A DNA stretch of 64,000 nucleotides, taken from NCBI GenBank assembly GCA_026986785.1, contig JALSNW010000014.1, forward strand, positions 1-64,000. Reading direction: 5' to 3'. The stretch is from Deltaproteobacteria bacterium. GTDB lineage: Bacteria > Desulfobacterota > Dissulfuribacteria > Dissulfuribacterales > QOAL01. Of the stretch, positions 37,129 to 44,601 are shown in pieces. The position numbers and the translations under genes were made by a program. Each line of letters opens with the position of its first letter. Positions within the stretch are counted from its first letter, which is position 1. Below the pieces are notes generated by a model. The model ran no database searches. It was not told the origin of the DNA and saw nothing but the letters and a program-made list of their open reading frames with translations.

Positions 37129-38639
37129 GGTTTGATTGCCCCTATTTTCTCACTACAGGAGACGAAAAATTTCACGCCCTGGCTCCCTGGTGTCAGGGTG
37201 ATCTGTTTCAAGACATCCCTGTAGCCCCACCTTTTGCCTGAAATCGTGTATCTTCCAGGCAATAGTGAAATCATCTTGGTTTTGAATCTACCAAGTCTTC
37301 CCACATGATAAATGGTTACCTCTGTCTCACCGTCTGAGACAAACTTGACAGGTAGAGGCGTGCTATATTGGTTGATGATAAGGGAAGCCCCCTGTATCTT
37401 GTTCTCAAGAGTAGCCCCTGGATGTTTTAGACCTTTGGCAACAAGAAGGGTTTTTCTTGCGTCTTCGAGTGGGCCTTTCTGGTTCAGTCTTTCAGGATGC
37501 TTGATTATCTTTAGGAGTGCATGATCTATGGCCCTGAGCCTTTCCTCCCTTTCCATGCCCTCGAGTGCTACAAGATTCTGTCCGTCAATGGCAAGGGCCT
37601 TTTGGTACCAGTCAACTGCCTCTTCCCATCTCCCCTCGTGTTCTGCCTGCCCTGCCTTTGAAAAGATGAGATCAAGTCTTTTCACTTTTTTAGCCTCCCT
37701 GATGCCTTCAGCAAGCTGTCTTACTTCAGGGGCATGGGGGAATACGGCAGCGGCGATTTCCAGGGCCTGCCGGCTTTTTTCAAACCTCTTTTCTGAAAAG
37801 GCCGTAATGGCACGTCCCATGGCCTGTTGGAAAGTGTGTTTCTTGAGCGCGAGTCTGTATTTTTCCAATAGCCTGGCAGCCTGCCCGAGACGAGGATCTA
37901 AAGAGAGTGCCTTTCTTAGGGTGTCGATCGCCTCGTGCACTTGACCATCATTAAACTGTCTTTCTGCCTGACCAACCATTTGAAGGGCAGTGCTGATGTT
38001 GGCAGAACGTCCCAAGCCAATTTTGGCCTGCTGATTTTCTGGATCTATCCGTAGGGCAAGTTGGAATTTCTCCATGGCCTGTTCTGCCAGACCTTCTTCA
38101 AGGGCATTTTCTCCTTCTTCTATGGCACTACGAAGCGTTGGGCCCCTATTTTTCTCAATCCCCAAAAGGATATCCGTTGCCTGGTTGAATAAAGTAGTTG
38201 CCCTTGCCAGATCTCCCTTGGCCAAAAGATCCTGGCCTTTTTGTGAAAGGTCCAATGCCTCCTGATACCTTCGGCCTGCCCATTCATATATCTTATGAAG
38301 TTCAGCCTTGGCCTTTTGCTTGAACCATTTTTCCTGGGCTTCCATGACAGATCTTTTGAGATCTCCAGATTCAGGGGATGGATTCCCCAGATAGGGGAGG
38401 CTTCGCTCTGGGGCGTGTCCTTTTTTTGGAGCCAAGGAGGCAACATTGGAGTCAGGGGATTTTTGTATGTTGGGAAGCGCCCACACCACCAGGACTATAA
38501 GGCCCAGTAGCAGGATAAATGCGGCAAATATGGCCCAAATCGTCTTTTGCCTGGTCCCTGTCCCTTTTCCCGAATTGCCAGTGCATCCAGGGGGAGAGAG
38601 ATCTGGACCGACTGGGGGCTTCATAATCGGAGCTGTCAT
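37125..38639 (-). CDS. Membrane-anchored TPR protein with C-terminal PEGA-like module
   Basis: 504 residues. A cytoplasmic proline-rich start is followed by a helix at about 33-54 (WAIFAAFILLLGLIVLVVWA), a long series of helical tetratricopeptide-like repeats (about 85-400; ALEEGLAEQAMEKFQLALRI, AIDTLRKALSLDPRLGQAAR), and a beta domain near 415-500 ending LPGRYTISGKRWGYRDVLKQ, similar to the PEGA modules of the next gene. Probably a periplasmic scaffold. Overlaps both neighbours by four bases. Confidence 0.8.
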   Translation of the reverse strand: MTAPIMKPPVGPDLSPPGCTGNSGKGTGTRQKTIWAIFAAFILLLGLIVLVVWALPNIQKSPDSNVASLAPKKGHAPERSLPYLGNPSPESGDLKRSVMEAQEKWFKQKAKAELHKIYEWAGRRYQEALDLSQKGQDLLAKGDLARATTLFNQATDILLGIEKNRGPTLRSAIEEGENALEEGLAEQAMEKFQLALRIDPENQQAKIGLGRSANISTALQMVGQAERQFNDGQVHEAIDTLRKALSLDPRLGQAARLLEKYRLALKKHTFQQAMGRAITAFSEKRFEKSRQALEIAAAVFPHAPEVRQLAEGIREAKKVKRLDLIFSKAGQAEHEGRWEEAVDWYQKALAIDGQNLVALEGMEREERLRAIDHALLKIIKHPERLNQKGPLEDARKTLLVAKGLKHPGATLENKIQGASLIINQYSTPLPVKFVSDGETEVTIYHVGRLGRFKTKMISLLPGRYTISGKRWGYRDVLKQITLTPGSQGVKFFVSCSEKIGAIKP

Positions 38640-39961
38640 TTTGTAGATGTATCTGACTCTTCGACTACGGTGTCTTGTGCCTGCCCTTCGTCTTCAGAAC
38701 TGGTTTGTGGATTGTCCTCTTGCTCGATACCCATGATGACAGGAAGGCCTTGGTCAAGGCCGGTTTCCGAAAGGTAGATCTTTCTGAGCAGTTCCTGCCA
38801 CTTTACATATTGCTCCTTCGCAGTGCCACTGAGTCGGACGGTCTCACCCTGGACCTTCACGACAAGGGGCCTTGATTCAGAGGCAAAGGATTCACCAAGT
38901 TCCTCTATGACCTCCTTGTTCATCTTCGTCTCCTTACGCATCTGATAGCCACTATATACTGCTGCTGTTCCTCCTGCCGCCAATACGCCGCGTACAGGAT
39001 CGATACTCCTTTGCACGTCTTGATCCGAGATTGCACCCAGTGCTACAGCAGCTACTATTGCTGCAATGCCCAGGGCTTGGCGCGTGAATGCCTCATGCTC
39101 TATCCCATGCATGGTTCTAAGTTCATCTGCCCTGAATCTGCGCCAGTTATGGTAGGCCTCCCACAACTGGAGATAATAATTGTCATACATGCCTGTAAAT
39201 GTGTCCAAGAGCATCTGGTCCCTACTTCTCACAGCCTTTATTCGTCGAATCATTGGGTCATTTTGTGCAGGAAGATGGGTGATGATGAAGTGATCTTTTT
39301 CGTCTCGGATAAAATAGTCCTTGAATGGCTCTGGTGAGACCTCTGCCCCATACCTCAACATTGTCACCTGACGTATTTGTGTGATCTCAGCCCGAGAGAG
39401 GTGATTTCTCAACCCAACAAGATCGTTGGAAATAGCATTGTAGAGATCCTGGAAGGCATCCTTTTTTTCAGGCTCGGTATCTTTTTGTTCATCTGGGGTG
39501 CAGGTTTCCGAATAGGTCTTGTCCAACCAGAGCACGTTTCTTGAGTCCACAGCCCTCACTGTGACTGTAAGTTTCTCTCCATCCGACCAGTCTATCCTTC
39601 CTGTAATCGCCAGGTCCACATCCCTGGATTCATCAGGGATGACCCAGACCGAGCCCCAGAAACCCGTATGTTGAAGGGTATATTTAAGGTGGACAGGGAT
39701 GAATCGGGCTTCCGCCTGCCTGATGTCCTGAGAAAGCCCCTGCCTTTCATCCTTGTCTTCTGGCAGGGTGCCAGGATCAAAGACCTGAATGCCAACATTC
39801 AACAGCTCCTGCTCAGGCAGCTCTCGTGTCGCCATTGTGGGTGATATGTCTCCCTTCAGGCTTACTCTATTATGAGAGGCACACCCGAGGAGGAATAAGG
39901 ATATGAACCCACCTGTTACTGAAAGAAGGAGAATTCGCCTCACCTCTGATGTGTTGATCAC
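38636..39961 (-). CDS. Lipoprotein, unknown, part of the VWA/ExbB-like operon
   Basis: 441 residues. Signal peptide with lipobox LLGC (Cys27 modified), so anchored to a membrane on the periplasmic side. About 50-165 looks like a beta domain with the stretch LAITGRIDWSDGEKLTVTVR, reminiscent of lipoproteins that sense or assemble envelope parts; a hydrophobic glycine/alanine-rich stretch (LGIAAIVAAVALGAISDQDV) lies near 300. An acidic, serine-rich tail closes the protein. No family recognised. ATGA overlaps tie it to both neighbours. Confidence 0.8.
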   Translation of the reverse strand: MINTSEVRRILLLSVTGGFISLFLLGCASHNRVSLKGDISPTMATRELPEQELLNVGIQVFDPGTLPEDKDERQGLSQDIRQAEARFIPVHLKYTLQHTGFWGSVWVIPDESRDVDLAITGRIDWSDGEKLTVTVRAVDSRNVLWLDKTYSETCTPDEQKDTEPEKKDAFQDLYNAISNDLVGLRNHLSRAEITQIRQVTMLRYGAEVSPEPFKDYFIRDEKDHFIITHLPAQNDPMIRRIKAVRSRDQMLLDTFTGMYDNYYLQLWEAYHNWRRFRADELRTMHGIEHEAFTRQALGIAAIVAAVALGAISDQDVQRSIDPVRGVLAAGGTAAVYSGYQMRKETKMNKEVIEELGESFASESRPLVVKVQGETVRLSGTAKEQYVKWQELLRKIYLSETGLDQGLPVIMGIEQEDNPQTSSEDEGQAQDTVVEESDTSTK

Positions 39962-40848
39962 CGGACACCTTCCTTGTATTTCCTGTATTCCTCCCAGAGT
40001 TTTTTCCTTAGCTCTGGGTCCTGTTCTCTTTCGGCCGCCTCCCGGATCTGTCTTGCAACTATGTCGTCATCCTTGGATATTGCTGGTCCTGCTTGAGTCT
40101 TCACTCCCCGTCTTTTCCCCTTGAGACCTGGCTGCTCCTGATCTTGCCCTTCTTCATTTTCCCAGGATGTAGCCTTCTCCCCCTTGATTTCGTTAGAATC
40201 TTTAGCCTCTTGACCTATTTGTGCATGTTTTTGTGGATTGCCCGCCTCGTCTCCTTCTTGTCCCTTGGCATGGATACCGTCTTGATTGTAAGGCATATTC
40301 TCCCCACTGTCAGCAGGTGGCAGAAGCTGCCTTCTATATGTGATCTTCCCCTGCTCTCTTGCAAGGATGTCATCAAATTTACCAAGTTCTTCCAAGAGCC
40401 TCCTGTCCAGTTCTCTTATCCTTTCCTCACTCGTTTTGGCAGAAGGAACCTGCCAGCCTGGAAGAAGCCCGGAAGGTGGAGGGCATTTCAGACCGGCAAC
40501 GGCCTGATAACCAGTCCTGGAAATTATGTCACCACAAAGCCTTTGAATTCGAAGATCTATGTAGCTTATGTAATATCTTAGGGCATCATGTCTGGGGTTA
40601 TTTGCCGTTTCTTTTCGAAGTTCTGTGCTGGCTGTCCGTTTAGCCTGTTCGAGTATCCTCAGCTCCTTCTTTGCTGTGGTGAGATCCCAGGCCCATGCTA
40701 TGGGATCTCCTGTGGACAAGACATTGGTATATGAGCTGAAATATATGGCGAGAAATATCAAATAGGTCCATCTGGCAATGGTGATTGCAAATTTCAGGGA
40801 CCGACTTGGAATTGAGTGGGGTGAATAAAGTTTTTTCATGGACTCCAA
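39958..40848 (-). CDS. First gene of the VWA/ExbB-like operon: membrane-anchored or secreted protein, unknown
   Basis: 296 residues (ATG 40848; ATG 40839 is an alternative). Hydrophobic segment at about 24-42 (WTYLIFLAIYFSSYTNVLST) acts as anchor or signal. A helical region with a cysteine pair (RLCGDIIS...GLKCPPPSG) follows, then a charged, low-complexity linker (about 195-260), then a conserved-looking helical end, DDDIVARQIREAAEREQDPE with ELRKKLWEEYRKYKEG. I have an impression that this C-terminal motif recurs beside similar operons but cannot verify it. Coupled by ATGA to the lipoprotein gene. Confidence 0.75.
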   Translation of the reverse strand: MESMKKLYSPHSIPSRSLKFAITIARWTYLIFLAIYFSSYTNVLSTGDPIAWAWDLTTAKKELRILEQAKRTASTELRKETANNPRHDALRYYISYIDLRIQRLCGDIISRTGYQAVAGLKCPPPSGLLPGWQVPSAKTSEERIRELDRRLLEELGKFDDILAREQGKITYRRQLLPPADSGENMPYNQDGIHAKGQEGDEAGNPQKHAQIGQEAKDSNEIKGEKATSWENEEGQDQEQPGLKGKRRGVKTQAGPAISKDDDIVARQIREAAEREQDPELRKKLWEEYRKYKEGVR

Positions 40849-41084
40849 CTATCTTGTAAATTAGCAACTTACATTGCTACATGCAAGCAGTATGCATTCT
40901 CAAAGACAGGATGGTCTGTTTCATCCACAATTGTAACCAACAGCTTGGTACAATATCAGCATATCTTTCCCCTATTTTGATCCATAGGGCCACATTGTTC
41001 TTGGTGAACCTCTCTTCCTTATAGAAGCTTCTCCCATGACAAGTTGACTGTCCTTCTATGGGAAGATCCATGAGAAGAAATATA

Positions 41085-41109
41085 CAAGAATCTATTTGAT
41101 TGATTCTTG
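41085..41109. promoter_or_regulatory. Palindrome, possible activator binding site
   Basis: CAAGAATC and GATTCTTG form a perfect 8-bp inverted repeat separated by nine bases. It lies about 155 bases upstream of the sigma54-type element, the distance expected for an enhancer-binding protein, and also upstream of the minus-strand operon. Confidence 0.4.
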
Positions 41110-41238
41110 TGAGAAATCTTTTGCCGTAAAAAAAGGAAAAGAATTGCCACTTGAGGAAAAGTTTTTCCGTTATGGCAAAATTCATCCACGAAAACCAAGG
41201 AAGATGCCGATTTTAAACACTGTTTTCGTAATAAAATG

Positions 41239-41254
41239 TGGCATGCTTTAAGCT
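41239..41254 (+). promoter_or_regulatory. Sigma54-type -24/-12 promoter of the PEP-CTERM gene
   Basis: TGGCATGCTTTAAGCT matches the consensus TGGCAYG-N4-TTGCW at the key GG (41240-41241) and GC (41252-41253) with exactly correct spacing; only the TT before GC is AA. PEP-CTERM genes in floc-forming bacteria are known to be controlled by sigma54 with PrsR, which supports the call. Start would be near 41266, 28 bases before the ATG. Confidence 0.55.
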
Positions 41255-41293
41255 TATAGTAAGAATATAGCAAAGAGATGGGGGAGTACTCAT

Positions 41294-42109
41294 ATGAATT
41301 TTATTTTTCGTTTGATATTGGGAAGTTTTTTGATAAATGTCCTTGTATGGAGTCTCTTTGTCGTGGATGTCTATGCCCTTAATCTTGGAACGAATATTAC
41401 CATTTACGATGGTCAGACCTCAAACACGTATTCGAGCAGTACCACAAAAATGGGATATGATGGAATTGGACAAGACAAGGAAGATCAAGAGACTGAACCA
41501 AATACGCTTAGGTCTGAAGATTGGGATCTTGAGGGTGTATTTTTGAATGGTACAGTCCTTTCCTTGGTGGGACAGTGGAATTTTATAAATGGAGAAGACG
41601 GGGCTTCAAGTACGTATGACAAGGATGGCGATGGGAAATACACATCAGGGGATATTTTTATCAACACAGATACGGATTCCGACTATGAATACGTTTTTGA
41701 TGTAGACTGGCTATCGAAAAAATATACTCTTTATGGAATAATCTCAGCACAGTTGATCAATCCGTCCTATAAAACTCCTGATTCAGATCCATGGAAGATA
41801 GATGTCTCAAAATCGACGTTGAAGAACTTGTCCAATGGATACCTAACACTAGGGACTGATTCTTCTGATCAATTCTATGGAAATAGTATTCACAATGTGG
41901 TAAGCGGTTTTGATCTGATGCCAATATTGTTAGATCTTGATGTTGATTCTTTGGATTTCAAGGTCCATTTTACCATGGAATGTGGTAATGATGAGATGGA
42001 AGGCCAAGGAACTGCCCCTGTTCCAGAACCGGCGACTGTAATACTAATGGGCATAGGGCTTATTGGTGTGGCTGGTTTTGGGAGGAAAAAGATCAAGAAA
42101 CAGGCATAA
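41294..42109 (+). CDS. PEP-CTERM sorted extracellular protein
   Basis: 271 residues. N-terminal signal peptide (about 1-28, RLILGSFLINVLVWSLFVVD). The mature domain (about 29-235) is Asp/Ser/Thr/Tyr-rich with calcium-site-like stretches such as YDKDGDGKYTSGDIFINTD. The C-terminus has the complete exosortase signal: VPEPAT, a hydrophobic helix (VILMGIGLIGVAGFG) and a basic end RKKIKKQA. Proteins of this kind are cut and exported by exosortase, often with exopolysaccharide genes; no exosortase lies in this window. GGGGAG at 41280-41285 precedes the ATG. Confidence 0.92.
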   Translation: MNFIFRLILGSFLINVLVWSLFVVDVYALNLGTNITIYDGQTSNTYSSSTTKMGYDGIGQDKEDQETEPNTLRSEDWDLEGVFLNGTVLSLVGQWNFINGEDGASSTYDKDGDGKYTSGDIFINTDTDSDYEYVFDVDWLSKKYTLYGIISAQLINPSYKTPDSDPWKIDVSKSTLKNLSNGYLTLGTDSSDQFYGNSIHNVVSGFDLMPILLDLDVDSLDFKVHFTMECGNDEMEGQGTAPVPEPATVILMGIGLIGVAGFGRKKIKKQA

Positions 42110-42142
42110 CCCACACCTCCTTACACATATTTTCCTCCTTCC

Positions 42143-42170
42143 AAAAGGGGCTGTTCAGGCCCCTTTTCTT
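42143..42170. terminator. Terminator between convergent PEP-CTERM and SAM-hydrolase genes
   Basis: AAAAGGGGC (42143-42151) and GCCCCTTTT (42159-42167) form a 9-bp perfect stem with a 7-base loop, followed by CTTCTTCT on the + strand and TTTT within the arm on the minus strand, so it may work both ways. The stop codon of the minus-strand gene is inside the loop. Confidence 0.8.
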
Positions 42171-42994
42171 CTTCTACATTTTATTTGTATTTTATCCCCG
42201 ATTTTTATCCCCAGCTCTTGTTGGGCACTACCACGGTTGACGGCAATCTCGATCAGGCCATAACTATTTTCCAGAAAAAGGGGCGCGTGTCTTTTGACTT
42301 GGCTATAGGTAGTATGAAATGGCAGAGGAAAGCCATGATCACTCGTTATGACAACGGGTCTTTCTCTATTGGGGCAAATGAGTTCGTCCAGTAATGACGA
42401 AGGGATGTTTGAAATCGCATTACCGAAACGGTCGATGTAGATTATCTGGCCTTCTATTGAGGTCGTTGATAGTTTGGGTTCTGGAAATACAAATGATTTT
42501 GGTTCCTTATATGGCTTTCCAATCTCTTTGGGGCCAATGCCCCGGCTCAGGAGGGCTGCAGATGGTCCGAAAAGGTCCCTGGCATGGAATGTATGGCTGT
42601 AGCCAAGTCTTACCCCAAGCCTTTCAGACTCCTGTCTGACACGTCTTGGATCTATCTTGAAACAGGTTGCCTCTCGATGGTTTTGGATGATAGGACCTAA
42701 AAGTCCATTGTCAGGTCCAAGAAAGAGGCTTTTCCTGCATTGTACAATGAGTCCCGCCCGTTGGCTTCCAACCCCAGGATCTATGACAGCCAAGAATATG
42801 CCCCCCTTGGGAAAGTCACGGTAACTATAGTTCAGGATGAAGGCCCCATGTCTTATATCCTGGGGTTGGATCTCATGGGTGAGATCGATTACCAAGACTG
42901 AGGGGGCCAGTGCATGGATGACGCCCTTTACAATGGCCACGTAAGGATCCAATAGGCCAAAATCCGACATAAATACTATTGGCTTGTCTGGCAC
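42155..42994 (-). CDS. S-adenosyl-L-methionine hydrolase (adenosine-forming), DUF62 family
   Basis: 279 residues, full length for the family of SAM hydroxide adenosyltransferases related to fluorinase. N-terminal FMSDFGLLDPYVAIVKGVI, the THEIQPQDIRHGAF block, and the Asp-Arg-His set known from the family are seen in IDPGVGSQR and THTFHARDLFGP-type HTFHARDLFGP; LFLGPDNGLLGPI is diagnostic. Such enzymes cleave SAM to adenosine and methionine. It follows speE with only two bases between stop and start, so three genes acting on SAM or decarboxylated SAM appear to share one mRNA. Confidence 0.9.
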   Translation of the reverse strand: MPDKPIVFMSDFGLLDPYVAIVKGVIHALAPSVLVIDLTHEIQPQDIRHGAFILNYSYRDFPKGGIFLAVIDPGVGSQRAGLIVQCRKSLFLGPDNGLLGPIIQNHREATCFKIDPRRVRQESERLGVRLGYSHTFHARDLFGPSAALLSRGIGPKEIGKPYKEPKSFVFPEPKLSTTSIEGQIIYIDRFGNAISNIPSSLLDELICPNRERPVVITSDHGFPLPFHTTYSQVKRHAPLFLENSYGLIEIAVNRGSAQQELGIKIGDKIQIKCRRRKGA

Positions 42995-42996
42995 TG

Positions 42997-43875
42997 CTAA
43001 AAATAGGTCTTTGTTTCTATTGGGACCTGCCCGTCATCTCTGAAATCCTCAATGAGTTTTTGCCACCAGGTCGGCAGGCAAAAGGCTGCCCTGTGGATCT
43101 CAGGGTTGTAATATCTGCCAGCATAGTCCGATCTTGGCTCGGAGATGTCTCCCGCCTCTTTCCTGGAGGCTGTGACAAAGGCGATTTCTCCTCCATAGGT
43201 AGGCATTGGTGCAAGATATGTCTTCACCTCCGGAAGGACATCAAGAAAACGTCGCCTTATGAAAGGCATCACCCTTGGCATTGTGACAGGTAGGCCTGAT
43301 TGACGTACAATCACCCCGGTCTTGCTGAGACAGGAAGCGAGATTTCTGTGAAAGGGCGGCTCGAACAAGACTATTGCAGGCCCTATTGGATCTGTTGAAT
43401 CAAGTATTATGAGGTCAAATCTTTCAGATGCCTCGGCAGCCCTTTTCACATATTCAGCCCCGTCCCCTATAACCAATTCGAGCCTTGGGTCCTTCCAGTT
43501 TCCACTGATTTCAGGGAGATATTTCCTGCACCCTACCAGGACATCCCTGTCCAGTTCAACCTGGACTATGCGTTCTATCTGTCGGTATCTCTGCACCTCT
43601 CTCAGGATGCCGCCATCTGCACCGCCGATTATCAGAACAGACCTGATCGGGTTTTCACAACCCAAGACAGGCACGTGGACCATCATCTCGTGGTATATGA
43701 ATTCGTCTCCCTGGGTTACCTGGACTATACCGTCGAGAATGAGCCCTTTACCCCATTGGGCATTTTCAAATATGACCATATTTTGAAATGGAGTCCTCTG
43801 TTCAAAGAGGAGCTCGATTTCATAACCATGGGTGTAACCTGATCCGATCCTCTCGGACCACCAGTAGCCAGTCAA
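42997..43875 (-). CDS. speE: Spermidine synthase (polyamine aminopropyltransferase)
   Basis: 292 residues. Transfers aminopropyl from decarboxylated SAM to a diamine. The N-terminal beta part (ENAQWGKGLILDGIVQVTQG, DEFIYHEMMVHVP) and the methyltransferase-like fold with IIGGADGGILREV, VIGDGAEYV and LIILDSTDPIGPA are present; the C-terminal YYNPEIHRAAFCLP is typical. Its start overlaps speD by ATGA (43872-43875). Which diamine it accepts cannot be read from the sequence. Confidence 0.95.
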   Translation of the reverse strand: MTGYWWSERIGSGYTHGYEIELLFEQRTPFQNMVIFENAQWGKGLILDGIVQVTQGDEFIYHEMMVHVPVLGCENPIRSVLIIGGADGGILREVQRYRQIERIVQVELDRDVLVGCRKYLPEISGNWKDPRLELVIGDGAEYVKRAAEASERFDLIILDSTDPIGPAIVLFEPPFHRNLASCLSKTGVIVRQSGLPVTMPRVMPFIRRRFLDVLPEVKTYLAPMPTYGGEIAFVTASRKEAGDISEPRSDYAGRYYNPEIHRAAFCLPTWWQKLIEDFRDDGQVPIETKTYF

Positions 43876-44321
43876 GTGTCCTCCAATTCCAGTAGCTGTC
43901 CACGGGTAAGTTCTATGACATGGATGTTACCAGGGTTGAGCCTGGTTTTGATGCGCTCCAGGGCAGCATGGGCCTCGTCGTGTTCTTTTGAAAATATGTC
44001 AATGGCTGCATAACCTTTTTCCGGCCAGGTATGGATTAGGATATGTATCGAGGAATTACTTGCCGTTCCAGAGACACCATAAGGGGCAAATTGGAATGTC
44101 CTGATCTGTATCTCATCACTACCATTCATGGAAAGGGTTGAACCTGCCTGTTCCAAGATGGTGCTTACACTTTCTGCATCTGCGAGGGCAGAAAATGGAG
44201 CATGCCACATTTCTACCAATAGATGGGTACTGAAACCCACCGAGATAGAGCTTGATAGCAAGTTCGTATTGTGGGAAGAGTTCTCAAGATTTTTCTGTAA
44301 CAATGGAGTAGCGATAGCCAT
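43872..44321 (-). CDS. S-adenosylmethionine decarboxylase family protein (SpeD-like), probably without pyruvoyl chemistry
   Basis: 149 residues, about 25-30 longer at the N-terminus than typical bacterial SpeD. Fold markers are clear: STHLLVEMW, FQFAPYGVSG, HTWPEKGYAAIDIF and a C-terminal HVIELTRGQL. The active site is altered: where SpeD has E-S-H ahead of HTWPE (the serine becomes the pyruvoyl group) this protein has Ser91-Ile92-His93, and where the TCG cysteine acts as proton donor it has Ser111-Lys112. His97 of HTWPE is kept. Either it is inactive, a regulatory partner, or uses a shifted serine (Ser90/Ser91). Operon with speE and a SAM hydrolase. Confidence 0.85.
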   Translation of the reverse strand: MAIATPLLQKNLENSSHNTNLLSSSISVGFSTHLLVEMWHAPFSALADAESVSTILEQAGSTLSMNGSDEIQIRTFQFAPYGVSGTASNSSIHILIHTWPEKGYAAIDIFSKEHDEAHAALERIKTRLNPGNIHVIELTRGQLLELEDT

Positions 44322-44601
44322 TATCAGCCCCCCTATAGGCAGAGACTCAGTAGAGTCTGCCCCTTGAAATTTTTCATATAGGCACTCACCGCATGATCTG
44401 CATTCGTCATTGAGTCAAGAGCAAGAACAGATACATTGAACAGCCTGCTTCACAACTGAAAGAAGTTGTAAAAGAAACAGCAAAAAATCTAACCATTTAA
44501 ATATGGAAATGTCAATATGGTAGTATTTTTTTACCCTATCCTCCCTTGTGTGGTATCCGGCTGATATTGTAGGGATATTTCCTGTCTCCTGACAGGTCTC
44601 C
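44322..44601. other. Intergenic region, no gene
   Basis: 280 bases between divergent speD-like and kinase genes. AT-rich; the only structure noticed is CCTGTC-TCCT-GACAGG (44581-44596), a 6-bp hairpin just ahead of the kinase start. Confidence 0.5.

Larger units (their letters stand above)
40849..41293. other. Intergenic region between divergent units, no gene
   Basis: 445 bases between the divergent VWA-operon and PEP-CTERM gene. AT-rich. It holds a palindrome (41085-41109), an imperfect inverted repeat TTTTGCC (41119-41125) with GGCAAAA (41174-41180), and a sigma54-type element (41239-41254). A short open frame on the minus strand (40877-41185) has no signal, domain or ribosome binding site and is not called as a gene. 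Confidence 0.6.

Noticed and set aside
40877-41185. Open frame of 102 codons on the minus strand upstream of the VWA operon
   Set aside because: No ribosome binding site, domain, or typical amino-acid composition; it overlaps the likely regulatory region with the palindrome.
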